Below are positions 18,994-27,943 of a stretch of 34,759 bases of DNA, piece after piece. Source of the stretch: an uncultured Candidatus Woesearchaeota archaeon (GTDB lineage Archaea > Nanobdellota > Nanobdellia > Woesearchaeales > B29-G15). The position numbers were made by a program, and so were the translations under genes. The stretch covers positions 1-34,759 of the forward strand of contig CAIWSB010000022.1 in the NCBI GenBank assembly GCA_903915225.1, in the 5' to 3' direction. The notes beneath the pieces are model-generated. The model saw only the letters and a program-made list of their open reading frames with translations, did not search any database and was not told where the DNA came from. The number at the start of each line of letters is the position of its first letter. Within the stretch, counting starts at the first letter, position 1.

Positions 18994-19865
18994 ATTACGA
19001 AAGGGCGCTTCTGGTTGAGAAGTACACTGAATATGAATACTATATGCGGGAAGGAACCATAGGCAACCTCGATAAGGAACGTTCCCGCAGCGTTGCACGT
19101 TCACACATGGTTCACAATTGTTCAACAACTGAACTTGAGAATCTGCTCAAAGGGATATTCAAGAAAGTGGATAGGATTAAGCCTGATATGTTGAAACTGT
19201 ATAATCCAGAAAGCTATGATTTGAGCGTGACTGGAGGAGGGGATGCAACATTCATTGCAGTGGCCAGCATGCTGGACAAAGGGGTCATCCTGGGTGTAAA
19301 CACAACCCCTTCGCAGGACGATTCAGGGAGCTATGGGGGATTGTGCTCAATCACAGCCAACCAATTGGACGAAATTGAAAAGTTGAAGACCGATAGCCAG
19401 TTCCAAATACAGGAATGGCTAAGGCTCGGGGCAAACCTTAACGGCCAAAAGCTCCCATATTTATCCTCAAACGAAATTTATATTGGTTCTGCCAAGGGAT
19501 ACAAGGCCTCACACCTTTCTGTGGAAATAGATGGGGTTTTGGTCAATTTCACAGGCTCTGGCCTTGTGGCTGCCACACCTATGGGTTCAACTGCCTGGTT
19601 CTCAAGCATAACTGATGGTCATGTGATTGATCCCAAATCATTTGCCTATGGACTAGCATGCAGGGAGGTATTCCTCAAGAGGGAAAAGCCCGCATGGCAG
19701 AAGCGCACTGTGGAAGGCAGCAGGCACACAATTGTCACAGCCAGAAGGGATAAGCATATAATCGTCTTTGATGGATTAGAAGAGACTGAGAGAATGCTGA
19801 AAAGCAATGACAAAATTGATATTTATGTGTCAGACAAGCCCTTGCACGTGGTTACCTTCGGCTAA
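18990..19865 (+). CDS. NAD kinase-like protein
   Basis: VTGGGDATFIAVASML (GGDGT-like), LGVNTTPSQDDSGSYGGL, GLVAATPMGSTAWFSSITDG. ATGA overlap with upstream Nudix gene. Confidence 0.85.
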   Translation: MNYERALLVEKYTEYEYYMREGTIGNLDKERSRSVARSHMVHNCSTTELENLLKGIFKKVDRIKPDMLKLYNPESYDLSVTGGGDATFIAVASMLDKGVILGVNTTPSQDDSGSYGGLCSITANQLDEIEKLKTDSQFQIQEWLRLGANLNGQKLPYLSSNEIYIGSAKGYKASHLSVEIDGVLVNFTGSGLVAATPMGSTAWFSSITDGHVIDPKSFAYGLACREVFLKREKPAWQKRTVEGSRHTIVTARRDKHIIVFDGLEETERMLKSNDKIDIYVSDKPLHVVTFG

Positions 19866-21141
19866 GTATGGCGGAATCCTCAGCAAATTCGGCAATGGCC
19901 CCCATGACTGAATCTTCGGAATTCTTGTTTTCTATTTCCTGGGCCAGGGTGATGCCTTCAGTTGGAAGGTCAGTAACCCAAGCAATGTAATTGAGGAGCA
20001 CATGGATTTTATGGTTCTCTAAAGAAACCCTGTTTACAGCCAGGAACGCATCCCGAAGCTCCATTTCAATAAGACTTGCCTTCTTTTCCTGGGCCACCTT
20101 TTTTAGATAATCAATCCTCTGCTTGGTAACTGTGTCAATTGGAAGCACTATACCACCAGAACAATTATGGGCATATGCCTTTATCGGGTTCTGCAGGGCC
20201 ATCGTCTTGCCTTCAATGAAGAGTCCAGTTGGGGCAACAACATCCCCAAGCCTCATCCCTTTATCCAGAGCGCCAATCTTCCCAGAAAGGATAAATGACA
20301 GGTCAACATTGCCTTTTGCATCAACAGGCCAATGCCCTGAGCGCGCTTCCATATCAATTACATCGCACAATTTCTCAATAATTGAGCCAGTCTGCCTCCC
20401 ATAGGTATAATTAATCCCAAGCATGTATTTCTCATTTGGCAGCGGAACAAATTGGAAATCAATGTATTCATTTTGGAAAACCATAATGCTGCCACGGGAA
20501 ATTCCCCGACCACCCAAATACTGGTGGATTTTCTTTTGTGAGCCAAATGACACGACAACAGTATTCTCCATCATTCTCCTAATTTCGCCACGCAATTCGG
20601 GTGTGAGATTTGGCATCAGCTCCTTGTTCTCATCACCCATCAATATGCCAACCAACCAGTCATCAAGTTGGTTAAAGCGTTCATTGGTTTTTGCCAGGCT
20701 TCCCTGATAAGGCACGTCAATGAAGCTGATCTTCTTACCCTGGTATTCTTTTAGATTGGGGAGGCATTCCCCGGTCCAGCGTTCGCACATATCAGTGAAT
20801 CTGCGCCACCTGCTGCGGCCTCCAGGCATTGAGATTACCAGATATTTCCCATCACAAAGGTAGATTGACTCCCTTGGGTTTTCTTGGAATTCATGGACAG
20901 GTAAAACTTCTATTTTGCCACCTTTAACTGCATTCTGGAAACCAGCGGGGATATAGTCTGGAATAGCCTCTTTTCCCCGCATGATTCCCTCAGCCTGGCT
21001 TGGAAGGCAGCCAGGGAACATGAGAATTGCCTCTAGAGAAATTACACCCTTGAGTTCAAACCCACTTGGAAGGAGCCTTGTTCGAGCATATATGTCTGTC
21101 TCTTTTGAATCCATTGTGTAGATTTGCTTCTTCCCATCCAT
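19852..21141 (-). CDS. Uncharacterised 429-aa protein (weak nucleoside phosphorylase-like hints)
   Basis: Intact ORF; GKIGALDKGMRLGDVVAPTGLFIEGKT and ASLIEMELRDAFLAVN vaguely recall phosphorylase-superfamily motifs; tail-to-tail overlap with the NAD-kinase-like gene. Confidence 0.55.
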   Translation of the reverse strand: MDGKKQIYTMDSKETDIYARTRLLPSGFELKGVISLEAILMFPGCLPSQAEGIMRGKEAIPDYIPAGFQNAVKGGKIEVLPVHEFQENPRESIYLCDGKYLVISMPGGRSRWRRFTDMCERWTGECLPNLKEYQGKKISFIDVPYQGSLAKTNERFNQLDDWLVGILMGDENKELMPNLTPELRGEIRRMMENTVVVSFGSQKKIHQYLGGRGISRGSIMVFQNEYIDFQFVPLPNEKYMLGINYTYGRQTGSIIEKLCDVIDMEARSGHWPVDAKGNVDLSFILSGKIGALDKGMRLGDVVAPTGLFIEGKTMALQNPIKAYAHNCSGGIVLPIDTVTKQRIDYLKKVAQEKKASLIEMELRDAFLAVNRVSLENHKIHVLLNYIAWVTDLPTEGITLAQEIENKNSEDSVMGAIAEFAEDSAILSRR

Positions 21142-21220
21142 ACTTTAGAAAAAACCATTCCAATTTAAAAATCTTTCTTATTTCACCACTAAATGGGTGT
21201 AATTAAAAGGTGACAGATAA

Positions 21221-23644
21221 TCAGAAAAACTTCTTCAGGCTGCTCTGGTCTTTTTTTAGAATATCTTCAGGCTCAACCCCAAGCTCCCTGAAAATGCTCT
21301 CAACCGCAGGCAGTATTTGGTTTTTCACATAATAATCAGTGTCATAATTTGGGGATTCAACAGAATCAGCTGGTTCAGCACGGTTGCCAACGCTTCCCGA
21401 ACCCGTGAGAATAACGTACTCAATAACATCCCCTGGCTTAACCTCCTCTCCACGGTCGCGAAGCTTTTTAGCAACAGCCACATGGGGGCCAATGGATTCA
21501 TATTCTGAGATTGGCTTCTGAATCTGGGTCTTAATCACCATCCTACGCTTCTCAATTGTATTCTGCTTGACTTGTTCAACTAGGTCCCTTATGAACACCT
21601 TTGCGCCTTCCAGGTCATTATTCCTCAGAATTATTTCCAGGACCTTCCTTTGGGCATCCCTGGCCAGCAACGACCAGTTCCGCCTGACAGATTCAAACCC
21701 GCGTATCTTCAGGTTGCCTTGCTCATCACAGAGAGCGTACTTCTTTTTAGCACCTAAACCAGAGATTTTTATGCTGACAAAAATCCCTGCAGGGAAAAAC
21801 CCCTCGAACTGGAGCTCCATGATATCAGGCAGCTCTGCGTTTATTTCATCAACAAGCTGAAGTGCCTGGTTAATATCCTTATCTTTAAGATGGAGGAAAA
21901 CACTATCCGTGTCTCCATAAATAACCTCAAAGCCTGCGCCTTTAGCCTTCTCAATAACCTTGTTAAGGTAATCCCTCCCATACGCAGTAATGCTGAGCGC
22001 GCAATCGAAACAATACCAACGTGAGGCTGAAAATCCAAGGTAGCCATACATCGCATTTGCCAGTGTCTTGAGTGCATGGTTCCTTGCCTTCAGCACCTTA
22101 TCCGGCCCTTTTTTCAGTATTTCACTCAGCCTCATTCTCCTTGTCACAAGCTCCCGCATAACAGTTGGAATAAATCCTTTCTCCGCGGTACAGAACCAAA
22201 GGTCACTCCTGCTTGGGACTTTACCGGCAGAATCCTGGCAGCAGCTGCATTTTAGCGTTTCAGGCGAAATATTGTGAGCTGAAATGATTGTGGGATAAAG
22301 ACTCCTGAAATCGAAAACAGCAATATTGTGGTAAAACCCTGGGTTCGGCTCGAAGACAAAGGCACCCTTGAAAGATGAGTGTCTTCTACTTCTTATTTCA
22401 TCGTGGCTTGGGGCTTGCTCAATTAACACTCCCCTATCATAGGCCTGGGAAATGAGATGACCCTCAACAAGCCTGCTAAACCTTGACCTTGAAACCTGGA
22501 AAGGGGTAAGCATTGTCAGCTTAACAAACTCCACAATGTCTGGCATAATCTTCTCGCAGAGGCGCCAGCAAAGCTCAGCATCTTTAAGGTTATATTCACA
22601 AAACGGAGCCAATTTCTCTCCACCAGTCTCCCAGAGTTTACCGAGTTCACCAATGTCTACATCAAACTTGCCGTCTTTGATGATTTCCCTAGAAACAGAA
22701 TCCAAGTCAAACAAGGTTGTTTCTAAACCTTGCCCCCAGACATAGCGAATGTATTTGAATACATCAATATGGGGCAGCCCTTCAATATAACTCTCCCTTT
22801 TTGAGACCCGAATTGATGAGAAGTTTAACCCTGGCTTTAATTCAACCCCTAGGATATCTGCCCTGGACTTTATGTACGGGAGGTCAAAGGCGTCAGAGAA
22901 GTAGCCGCAGATGAAATCAGGCTCCTCCTGCTCTAGTATCTGGGCAAACCTCTCTATCATAGCCTTCTCAGATTGAACAAACTCAACATAATCGAGATCG
23001 CATGGGAAACTTTTCCACGTGATGACCTTTTTTAGAGTGCTGGAATAAAGCCCAATCATCAGAATTGGGTTTTTTTCTGGGTCATTGCCCTTGGTTGGGG
23101 TTTCAATGTCCAAAGAAAGAACCTTGAATTCCCGGTGCGAGTCCTCACCTGAGGGGATAACCTTTGTGGCCTTGAATACACGCGACCTGCTCTTGGCTGC
23201 CTCAAACTCACCTGTTGCAAGGTGCTTTTGGAGCATAACAATATTATTATCTATAAGATAGCGGTTAATAAAACGGATATCACGCTCCTGAACCGAGGCA
23301 ACCAAATCAAGCTTTTCAACCTCACTGCTGAGCCCAGGGACATCATCTGGAAAGCTTGTTGAGCATCTTATGAAATCAACCTCTTTCAGGGCTTTTCTTT
23401 TCTTGACAATCTGGACTTCCTTTATGGAAACCTCCCTTTCATTGAGGCGTGTCTTAAAGCCCTTGAGGCGGTCAAGAAGGCGCTCGCCAGCACCGGGCTT
23501 TGGCTCAACCAGGAAATAGGGCTCAAAATCCTCAAGCTTTACGCAAACTCTCTCCTTTCCAGAGAGGCCATAGAGGTAAATGACTGCCTTGTCTCCCTCC
23601 AGCTTATAAACCGCATCCAATGGGAAGAACTCTATTTCCACCAT
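21221..23644 (-). CDS. polB: Family B DNA polymerase
   Basis: Exo I LSLDIETPTKG; motif A FDFRSLYPTIISAHNISPETL; motif B KTLANAMYGYLGF; motif C VIYGDTDSVF; C-terminal QSSLKKFF PIP-box-like peptide. Confidence 0.97.
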   Translation of the reverse strand: MVEIEFFPLDAVYKLEGDKAVIYLYGLSGKERVCVKLEDFEPYFLVEPKPGAGERLLDRLKGFKTRLNEREVSIKEVQIVKKRKALKEVDFIRCSTSFPDDVPGLSSEVEKLDLVASVQERDIRFINRYLIDNNIVMLQKHLATGEFEAAKSRSRVFKATKVIPSGEDSHREFKVLSLDIETPTKGNDPEKNPILMIGLYSSTLKKVITWKSFPCDLDYVEFVQSEKAMIERFAQILEQEEPDFICGYFSDAFDLPYIKSRADILGVELKPGLNFSSIRVSKRESYIEGLPHIDVFKYIRYVWGQGLETTLFDLDSVSREIIKDGKFDVDIGELGKLWETGGEKLAPFCEYNLKDAELCWRLCEKIMPDIVEFVKLTMLTPFQVSRSRFSRLVEGHLISQAYDRGVLIEQAPSHDEIRSRRHSSFKGAFVFEPNPGFYHNIAVFDFRSLYPTIISAHNISPETLKCSCCQDSAGKVPSRSDLWFCTAEKGFIPTVMRELVTRRMRLSEILKKGPDKVLKARNHALKTLANAMYGYLGFSASRWYCFDCALSITAYGRDYLNKVIEKAKGAGFEVIYGDTDSVFLHLKDKDINQALQLVDEINAELPDIMELQFEGFFPAGIFVSIKISGLGAKKKYALCDEQGNLKIRGFESVRRNWSLLARDAQRKVLEIILRNNDLEGAKVFIRDLVEQVKQNTIEKRRMVIKTQIQKPISEYESIGPHVAVAKKLRDRGEEVKPGDVIEYVILTGSGSVGNRAEPADSVESPNYDTDYYVKNQILPAVESIFRELGVEPEDILKKDQSSLKKFF

Positions 23645-23730
23645 AAGCTAATTTAAAGTCTGAGGGTATTTATATCTTTTTATACGCAGCTACCAAATCT
23701 TTAAAAAGGGCATTGCTTTCTCTGGCTAAA

Positions 23731-24858
23731 ATGGTTATAAAGAAAAAGAGTGTTAAAAATATCGTGGAGCGCACTCAAAAAACAGCTCCCGAGCCGGTAA
23801 ACGGCAATATGCAAAAAGAAACCAAAAAAACAGCTGAGCTTGCATCTGACCTTGAGTTTGACATGCCAAGGGAAGAGTTTGAGCAGGCCCACTCAATTCC
23901 GCCCCGAAGGGAATTCCATAGTCGGGATAGGCCGCCTTTTAGGCATGACAGCCGACCCATGGGAGGCGGCAGGCCGCACGATAACAGGTTCAGGCCTCGG
24001 GACGGCCCTATACGCGGGCCACTTGATAGGACAAGGTTTAATTCTGACAGGCCGTTTGAAAGACCTAAAAGTTTGCCAGGTGAACTGTCTGCCAATGGGC
24101 TTCAGGGTAAGCTCACAGAAATTCCCACTGAAAAGCCAAGGGAATTTTCCCAGCCGCCTGAAGTGGCAATGATTAAGCCTGCTGAAATACCATTGGATGT
24201 ACCTAAAGTTATACCTTTACCTGGAGCTTCAGAGAAGGAGAACCCTTCTGTTATCAGGCCCCTGGATAGGCGAAGGCCTCAAGGCAGGCCGAATGACAGG
24301 CTCCCTTTGCGTGGCAGGCCCAGTTTGATTCCAGATTCAAAACCACGCGGCCTAAGCTATGTTGGACCGCCTGTGATAAAAGCCCAAAGGGTGGGTGTGT
24401 TTGTGGATGTGCAGAATATGTACTATTCTGCCAAGCACCTCTATGATTCAAAGGTGAATTTCAAGATAGTGCTTGAGGACGGAGTCAAAGGGAGGCAGCT
24501 GATAAGAGCAATTGCCTATGGGATTAAAGCTGATATTAAGGAGGAAATTAATTTCTTCGAGGCTTTGGAGAATATTGGCTTTGAGGTTAAGACAAAAGAC
24601 CTCCAGATTTTCGTTGATGGCTCCAAGAAAGGGGATTGGGATGTTGGGCTGGCGATGGATGCCATGAGGCTTGCCCCAAAGCTGGATGTCGTTGTTCTCA
24701 TCAGCGGTGATGGGGACTTTAGGGACCTGGTGGAATACCTAAAAAGCTCAGGCTGCAGGGTTGAGGTCATGGCTTTCAAGAAAACCACCTCAGCAATGCT
24801 GGTTGAGGTTGCAGACAGCTTCACAGACCTGGCTTCACGAAAATACCTCATAAAATGA
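23731..24858 (+). CDS. NYN-domain (LabA/DUF88-like PIN-superfamily) predicted RNase with long disordered Arg/Pro-rich N-terminus
   Basis: C-terminus VGVFVDVQNMYYSAKHLY...KKGDWDVGLAMDAMRLAPKLDVVVLISGDGDFRDLVEYLKSSGCRVEVMAF. First ~210 aa are low-complexity RP/DRP/RG-rich. Start moved to ATG 23731 (TATA TCTTTAAAAAG about 28 nt upstream). Confidence 0.88.
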   Translation: MVIKKKSVKNIVERTQKTAPEPVNGNMQKETKKTAELASDLEFDMPREEFEQAHSIPPRREFHSRDRPPFRHDSRPMGGGRPHDNRFRPRDGPIRGPLDRTRFNSDRPFERPKSLPGELSANGLQGKLTEIPTEKPREFSQPPEVAMIKPAEIPLDVPKVIPLPGASEKENPSVIRPLDRRRPQGRPNDRLPLRGRPSLIPDSKPRGLSYVGPPVIKAQRVGVFVDVQNMYYSAKHLYDSKVNFKIVLEDGVKGRQLIRAIAYGIKADIKEEINFFEALENIGFEVKTKDLQIFVDGSKKGDWDVGLAMDAMRLAPKLDVVVLISGDGDFRDLVEYLKSSGCRVEVMAFKKTTSAMLVEVADSFTDLASRKYLIK

Positions 24859-24869
24859 GGCTTTAGTTA

Positions 24870-25769
24870 ATGAATGAGCTAGCGCGGGTTTTTGAGGAGA
24901 TGAAGCGGGGGAAACATGCTCCTTTGCATAAATCCGGTATGCAAAGCACTGTCAAGGAATTCTCAAGTGACTGCTCCCGCGTACAGTCACCCTCATCAAT
25001 CAATACCTATTTTGAATGCCCAAGGAAATACTTCTACAAGTACATCAAAGAGTTGCCATCAAAGCCCAGCATACACCTAATTAGGGGAAAGCTGGTTCAT
25101 TCAGTTCTGGAGGATTTCTTTAAGCTCAACCCTGCCAAGCTGTCCACTGTTGGGTTTGATGTTGAGCTCAAGGTGATACTGCTGGAGGATTTCAAGAGGA
25201 AATGGCAAGAGTCTCGGGATAGTATCCTTAACCTGGGGCTGAGCAAAGATGAGCGAGTGGCTTACTTCTCTGACTCAAAAAGGATGATTTCCAACTTTGT
25301 CGACCATTTCTCAGAAAGGCTGAGGCTCCATCTCCCAAAGATGCAACTTCATGAGGCCTTCAGGCTATTGACCCCTGAACGTGAGATTTTCCTTGAGAGC
25401 AAGACCCATAAGGTTCGGGGCTACCTCGATGCAGTGTACCGCGGAGAGAAAGTTTCAATTATTGACTATAAGACCTCATCAACAGACACATTCCGTGAGG
25501 AGTATAAGCGGCAGCTGGCTATCTATTCTTTGATGTACCTTGATAACTTTGGAAGGCTACCAGATGAGGTTGGCGTGCATTTCCTGCTTTACGGGCTGAA
25601 AACCTTGCCCGTGACAGATGAGCTCGTTGAGGAGGCAAAGAACGCCTGCAGCTATGTCCATGAGCGTGCCCATTCTGGCAAGATTGCTGACTATCCAAAG
25701 GGTTCACAGCCGCTCTGTAAATGGGGCTCCGGTGCTTGCGATTTCTTGGGTTTTTGCGGCGGAAAATAG
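24870..25769 (+). CDS. PD-(D/E)XK nuclease, RecB/Cas4-like, with putative Fe-S cysteines
   Basis: SSINTYFECPRKYFYKYI; KLVHSVLEDFF; GYLDAVYRGEKVSIIDYKTS; QLAIYSLMY; C-terminal CKWGSGACDFLGFC. Confidence 0.88.
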   Translation: MNELARVFEEMKRGKHAPLHKSGMQSTVKEFSSDCSRVQSPSSINTYFECPRKYFYKYIKELPSKPSIHLIRGKLVHSVLEDFFKLNPAKLSTVGFDVELKVILLEDFKRKWQESRDSILNLGLSKDERVAYFSDSKRMISNFVDHFSERLRLHLPKMQLHEAFRLLTPEREIFLESKTHKVRGYLDAVYRGEKVSIIDYKTSSTDTFREEYKRQLAIYSLMYLDNFGRLPDEVGVHFLLYGLKTLPVTDELVEEAKNACSYVHERAHSGKIADYPKGSQPLCKWGSGACDFLGFCGGK

Positions 25770-25798
25770 GTATTTTAACTACTCAGTAGAAGGAAATC

Positions 25799-25808
25799 TT
25801 TTTAAATA
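25799..25808 (+). promoter_or_regulatory. TATA box of paralog array
   Basis: AAATC-TTTTTAAATA followed by SD GAGGGGGG (25829-25836) and ATG at 25843; the only clear promoter/leader before the 18-gene array. Confidence 0.55.
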
Positions 25809-25842
25809 GGCCCGGCTTCCGATGCCAGAGGGGGGGTTCATT

Positions 25843-26184
25843 ATGAAAGGAATAGATGTAGATTCAAAATTATTAGACGAAGCCAGAAGACACATATTCA
25901 CAGTGGATGCTGACACTTACCGCCAGATGACAGGCCGCTCACTGAGCGACATAGAGATGGTTCTCATTTTTGGCTGTTCAAACCAAGTTAATGATGGGCA
26001 TAATTCTGGGCCGATGAACACATCAGCACTAGCACTAACGCAGCTCTACAAGCTTATGCGCGAAGAGGGCATTGAATATGCAATTGGGCTGAAGTTTGAA
26101 TTCAACCAGAATGATGCATCAACAGGAAAATTCGAAGCATATGCCTATGCCACAGGGCTGAAGCAGAAAAGTTTTGAAAGGTGA
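25843..26184 (+). CDS. Array paralog 1 (TGRSL family)
   Basis: ARRHIFTVDADTYRQMTGRSLSDIEMVLIFG...LTQLYKLMREEGIEYAIGLKFE...AYAYATGLKQKSFER; start adjusted to the ATG after the SD. Confidence 0.88.
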   Translation: MKGIDVDSKLLDEARRHIFTVDADTYRQMTGRSLSDIEMVLIFGCSNQVNDGHNSGPMNTSALALTQLYKLMREEGIEYAIGLKFEFNQNDASTGKFEAYAYATGLKQKSFER

Positions 26185-26189
26185 AATAA

Positions 26190-26546
26190 ATGACAAAGCT
26201 GACTAAATTAGAACTCCAGGTTTACAACGAAGCAACAGAGCATATCTTTAGCATCGATGCTGATGTCTATAGGCAGTTAACCGGCCGATCTCTTACAGAT
26301 GTCCAGTTTGTACATTTGGTTGGGGGATCATCTCAAAGGAGATTAGAAGATGATAATAGGGTTTTTGGCCCTGTTGACGCCACACGATTTGCTGTTATCC
26401 GATTATATGAATGTATGAAGCAACAAGGAATAGAATACGGGCTAGGGCTCAAAATAGATGTATTCCCTTATGGGGCAATTGCTGAGCACCATGGTGCTGT
26501 TGCCTATGCCACAGGGCTGAAGCAGAAGAGTTTTGAAAGAGTTTAA
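26190..26546 (+). CDS. Array paralog 2
   Basis: HIFSIDADVYRQLTGRSLTDVQFVHLVGGSS...RLYECMKQQGIEYGLGLKIDVFPYG...VAYATGLKQKSFERV. Confidence 0.88.
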   Translation: MTKLTKLELQVYNEATEHIFSIDADVYRQLTGRSLTDVQFVHLVGGSSQRRLEDDNRVFGPVDATRFAVIRLYECMKQQGIEYGLGLKIDVFPYGAIAEHHGAVAYATGLKQKSFERV

Positions 26547-26557
26547 GGTGGAAAAAA

Positions 26558-26902
26558 ATGGCAGATCTAACGGATTTAGAATGGAAGGTTTATGACGAAG
26601 CCAAGAGACACATATTTAGCATTGATGCAGATGTATATCGGCAAATAACTGGTCGTTCACTAACTGATGTGGAGTTTATCCAACTAGTTGCAGGTTCATC
26701 AATAAGAAAGGATGATGACGATAGAACATTTCCACCTGTAATTGCATCTAAGTTTGCTATAATAAAATTATATGAAAGTATGAAAAGAGAGGGAATTGAG
26801 TACGCTTTGGGTTTGAAGATGGAAATATTCCCCTATGGGGGTTCGGGAGATAACCATGTGGCAATTGCCTATGCCACTGGTCTAAGGCAAAAGAGTGGTT
26901 AA
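26558..26902 (+). CDS. Array paralog 3
   Basis: HIFSIDADVYRQITGRSLTDVEFIQLVAGSS...KLYESMKREGIEYALGLKMEIFPYG...IAYATGLRQKSG. Confidence 0.88.
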   Translation: MADLTDLEWKVYDEAKRHIFSIDADVYRQITGRSLTDVEFIQLVAGSSIRKDDDDRTFPPVIASKFAIIKLYESMKREGIEYALGLKMEIFPYGGSGDNHVAIAYATGLRQKSG

Positions 26903-26903
26903 A

Positions 26904-27227
26904 ATGGCAGACTTGGAAACAATTTCAATTGAGCAAGCAAAAAAGCACATATTCACAGTAGATGCTGACACTTACCGCCAGATAACTGGGCGTTCTTTGA
27001 CTGATGTGGATATGGAATTGCTGATAGAAAATTCAGGCTCTGTCACATGGGACCCTGAATATGCCGTTGAGAAAGCAATAACTCAACTTTACTCACGCAT
27101 GAAGCAAAAGGGCATTGAGAATTCCTTAGGGTTAAAGCTAGAATTGGTTGGAACAGGTCAATCGTCAGATAATTTTAGATGCATTGCCTATGCCACTGGC
27201 TTAAAGCAAAGGGGGACAAGTGATTGA
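26904..27227 (+). CDS. Array paralog 4
   Basis: HIFTVDADTYRQITGRSLTDVDMELLIENS...QLYSRMKQKGIENSLGLKLE...IAYATGLKQRG; start adjusted. Confidence 0.88.
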   Translation: MADLETISIEQAKKHIFTVDADTYRQITGRSLTDVDMELLIENSGSVTWDPEYAVEKAITQLYSRMKQKGIENSLGLKLELVGTGQSSDNFRCIAYATGLKQRGTSD

Positions 27228-27228
27228 A

Positions 27229-27630
27229 ATGACAATCCAACCATCTGAACGACCATCTGAATTGGAGCAGCAAACCCTGATTGAGGCCAGGAAGCACATT
27301 TTCACCATGGATGCTGATAGTTATAGCAAAATTACAGGACGTTCATTAACTGATGTCGAGACTGTGCTGCTGATGGCAAATTCACATCCATCTAATAATG
27401 GCTCCACAACTACTTTATCCGCATCAACTGAGGCTTTGTTAAACCTTTACAAGGTAATGCAAAGAGAAGGCATTGATTATGCAATCGGGCTTAAGATTGA
27501 GGTAGTTCCCAGAAAAATGAGGTTTGAGTCATATGGTTCAGGTGAAAATAGATATTATCCGAGTTCAGAAGTCCAAACCTATGAAGCTGTTGCATTTGCA
27601 ACCGGCTTAAAGAAGAAATCAGAGGATTAG
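27229..27630 (+). CDS. Array paralog 5
   Basis: HIFTMDADSYSKITGRSLTDVETVLLMANS...NLYKVMQREGIDYAIGLKIEV...AVAFATGLKKKSED; start adjusted. Confidence 0.88.
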   Translation: MTIQPSERPSELEQQTLIEARKHIFTMDADSYSKITGRSLTDVETVLLMANSHPSNNGSTTTLSASTEALLNLYKVMQREGIDYAIGLKIEVVPRKMRFESYGSGENRYYPSSEVQTYEAVAFATGLKKKSED

Positions 27631-27639
27631 GAGGGAAAA

Positions 27640-27942
27640 ATGGCAAACCTTGAGCAATTGGCAGAGGCAAAGAAGCATGTACTAAATATTTCACTAGTTG
27701 ATTTTAAGGCTTTTACCGGGAGATCACTGGCGGACACCCAGCTTGAACTGGTTGTCGGGCATTCTGATGAATGCGACTACCAAGCGGATGCAATAGACGG
27801 AGCCTTACTAGACTTATATTCCAATATGCAAAAGCAGGGAATCAGTGATGCAGTTGCATTGAAGATCGATGCCTCATACAATTCTGGAGAGGAAATTTAT
27901 TCAGCCTCTGCAGTTGCTACAGGCTTAAAGAGGATTGATTAA
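27640..27942 (+). CDS. Array paralog 6 (shortest, 100 aa)
   Basis: HVLNISLVDFKAFTGRSLADTQLELVVGHS...DLYSNMQKQGISDAVALKID...SAVATGLKRID. Confidence 0.88.
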   Translation: MANLEQLAEAKKHVLNISLVDFKAFTGRSLADTQLELVVGHSDECDYQADAIDGALLDLYSNMQKQGISDAVALKIDASYNSGEEIYSASAVATGLKRID

Positions 27943-27943
27943 A

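Noticed and set aside
24870-25769. Cas4 of a CRISPR-Cas system
   Set aside because: No cas1/cas2, effector genes or repeats in the window; safer as a stand-alone RecB/Cas4-like nuclease.
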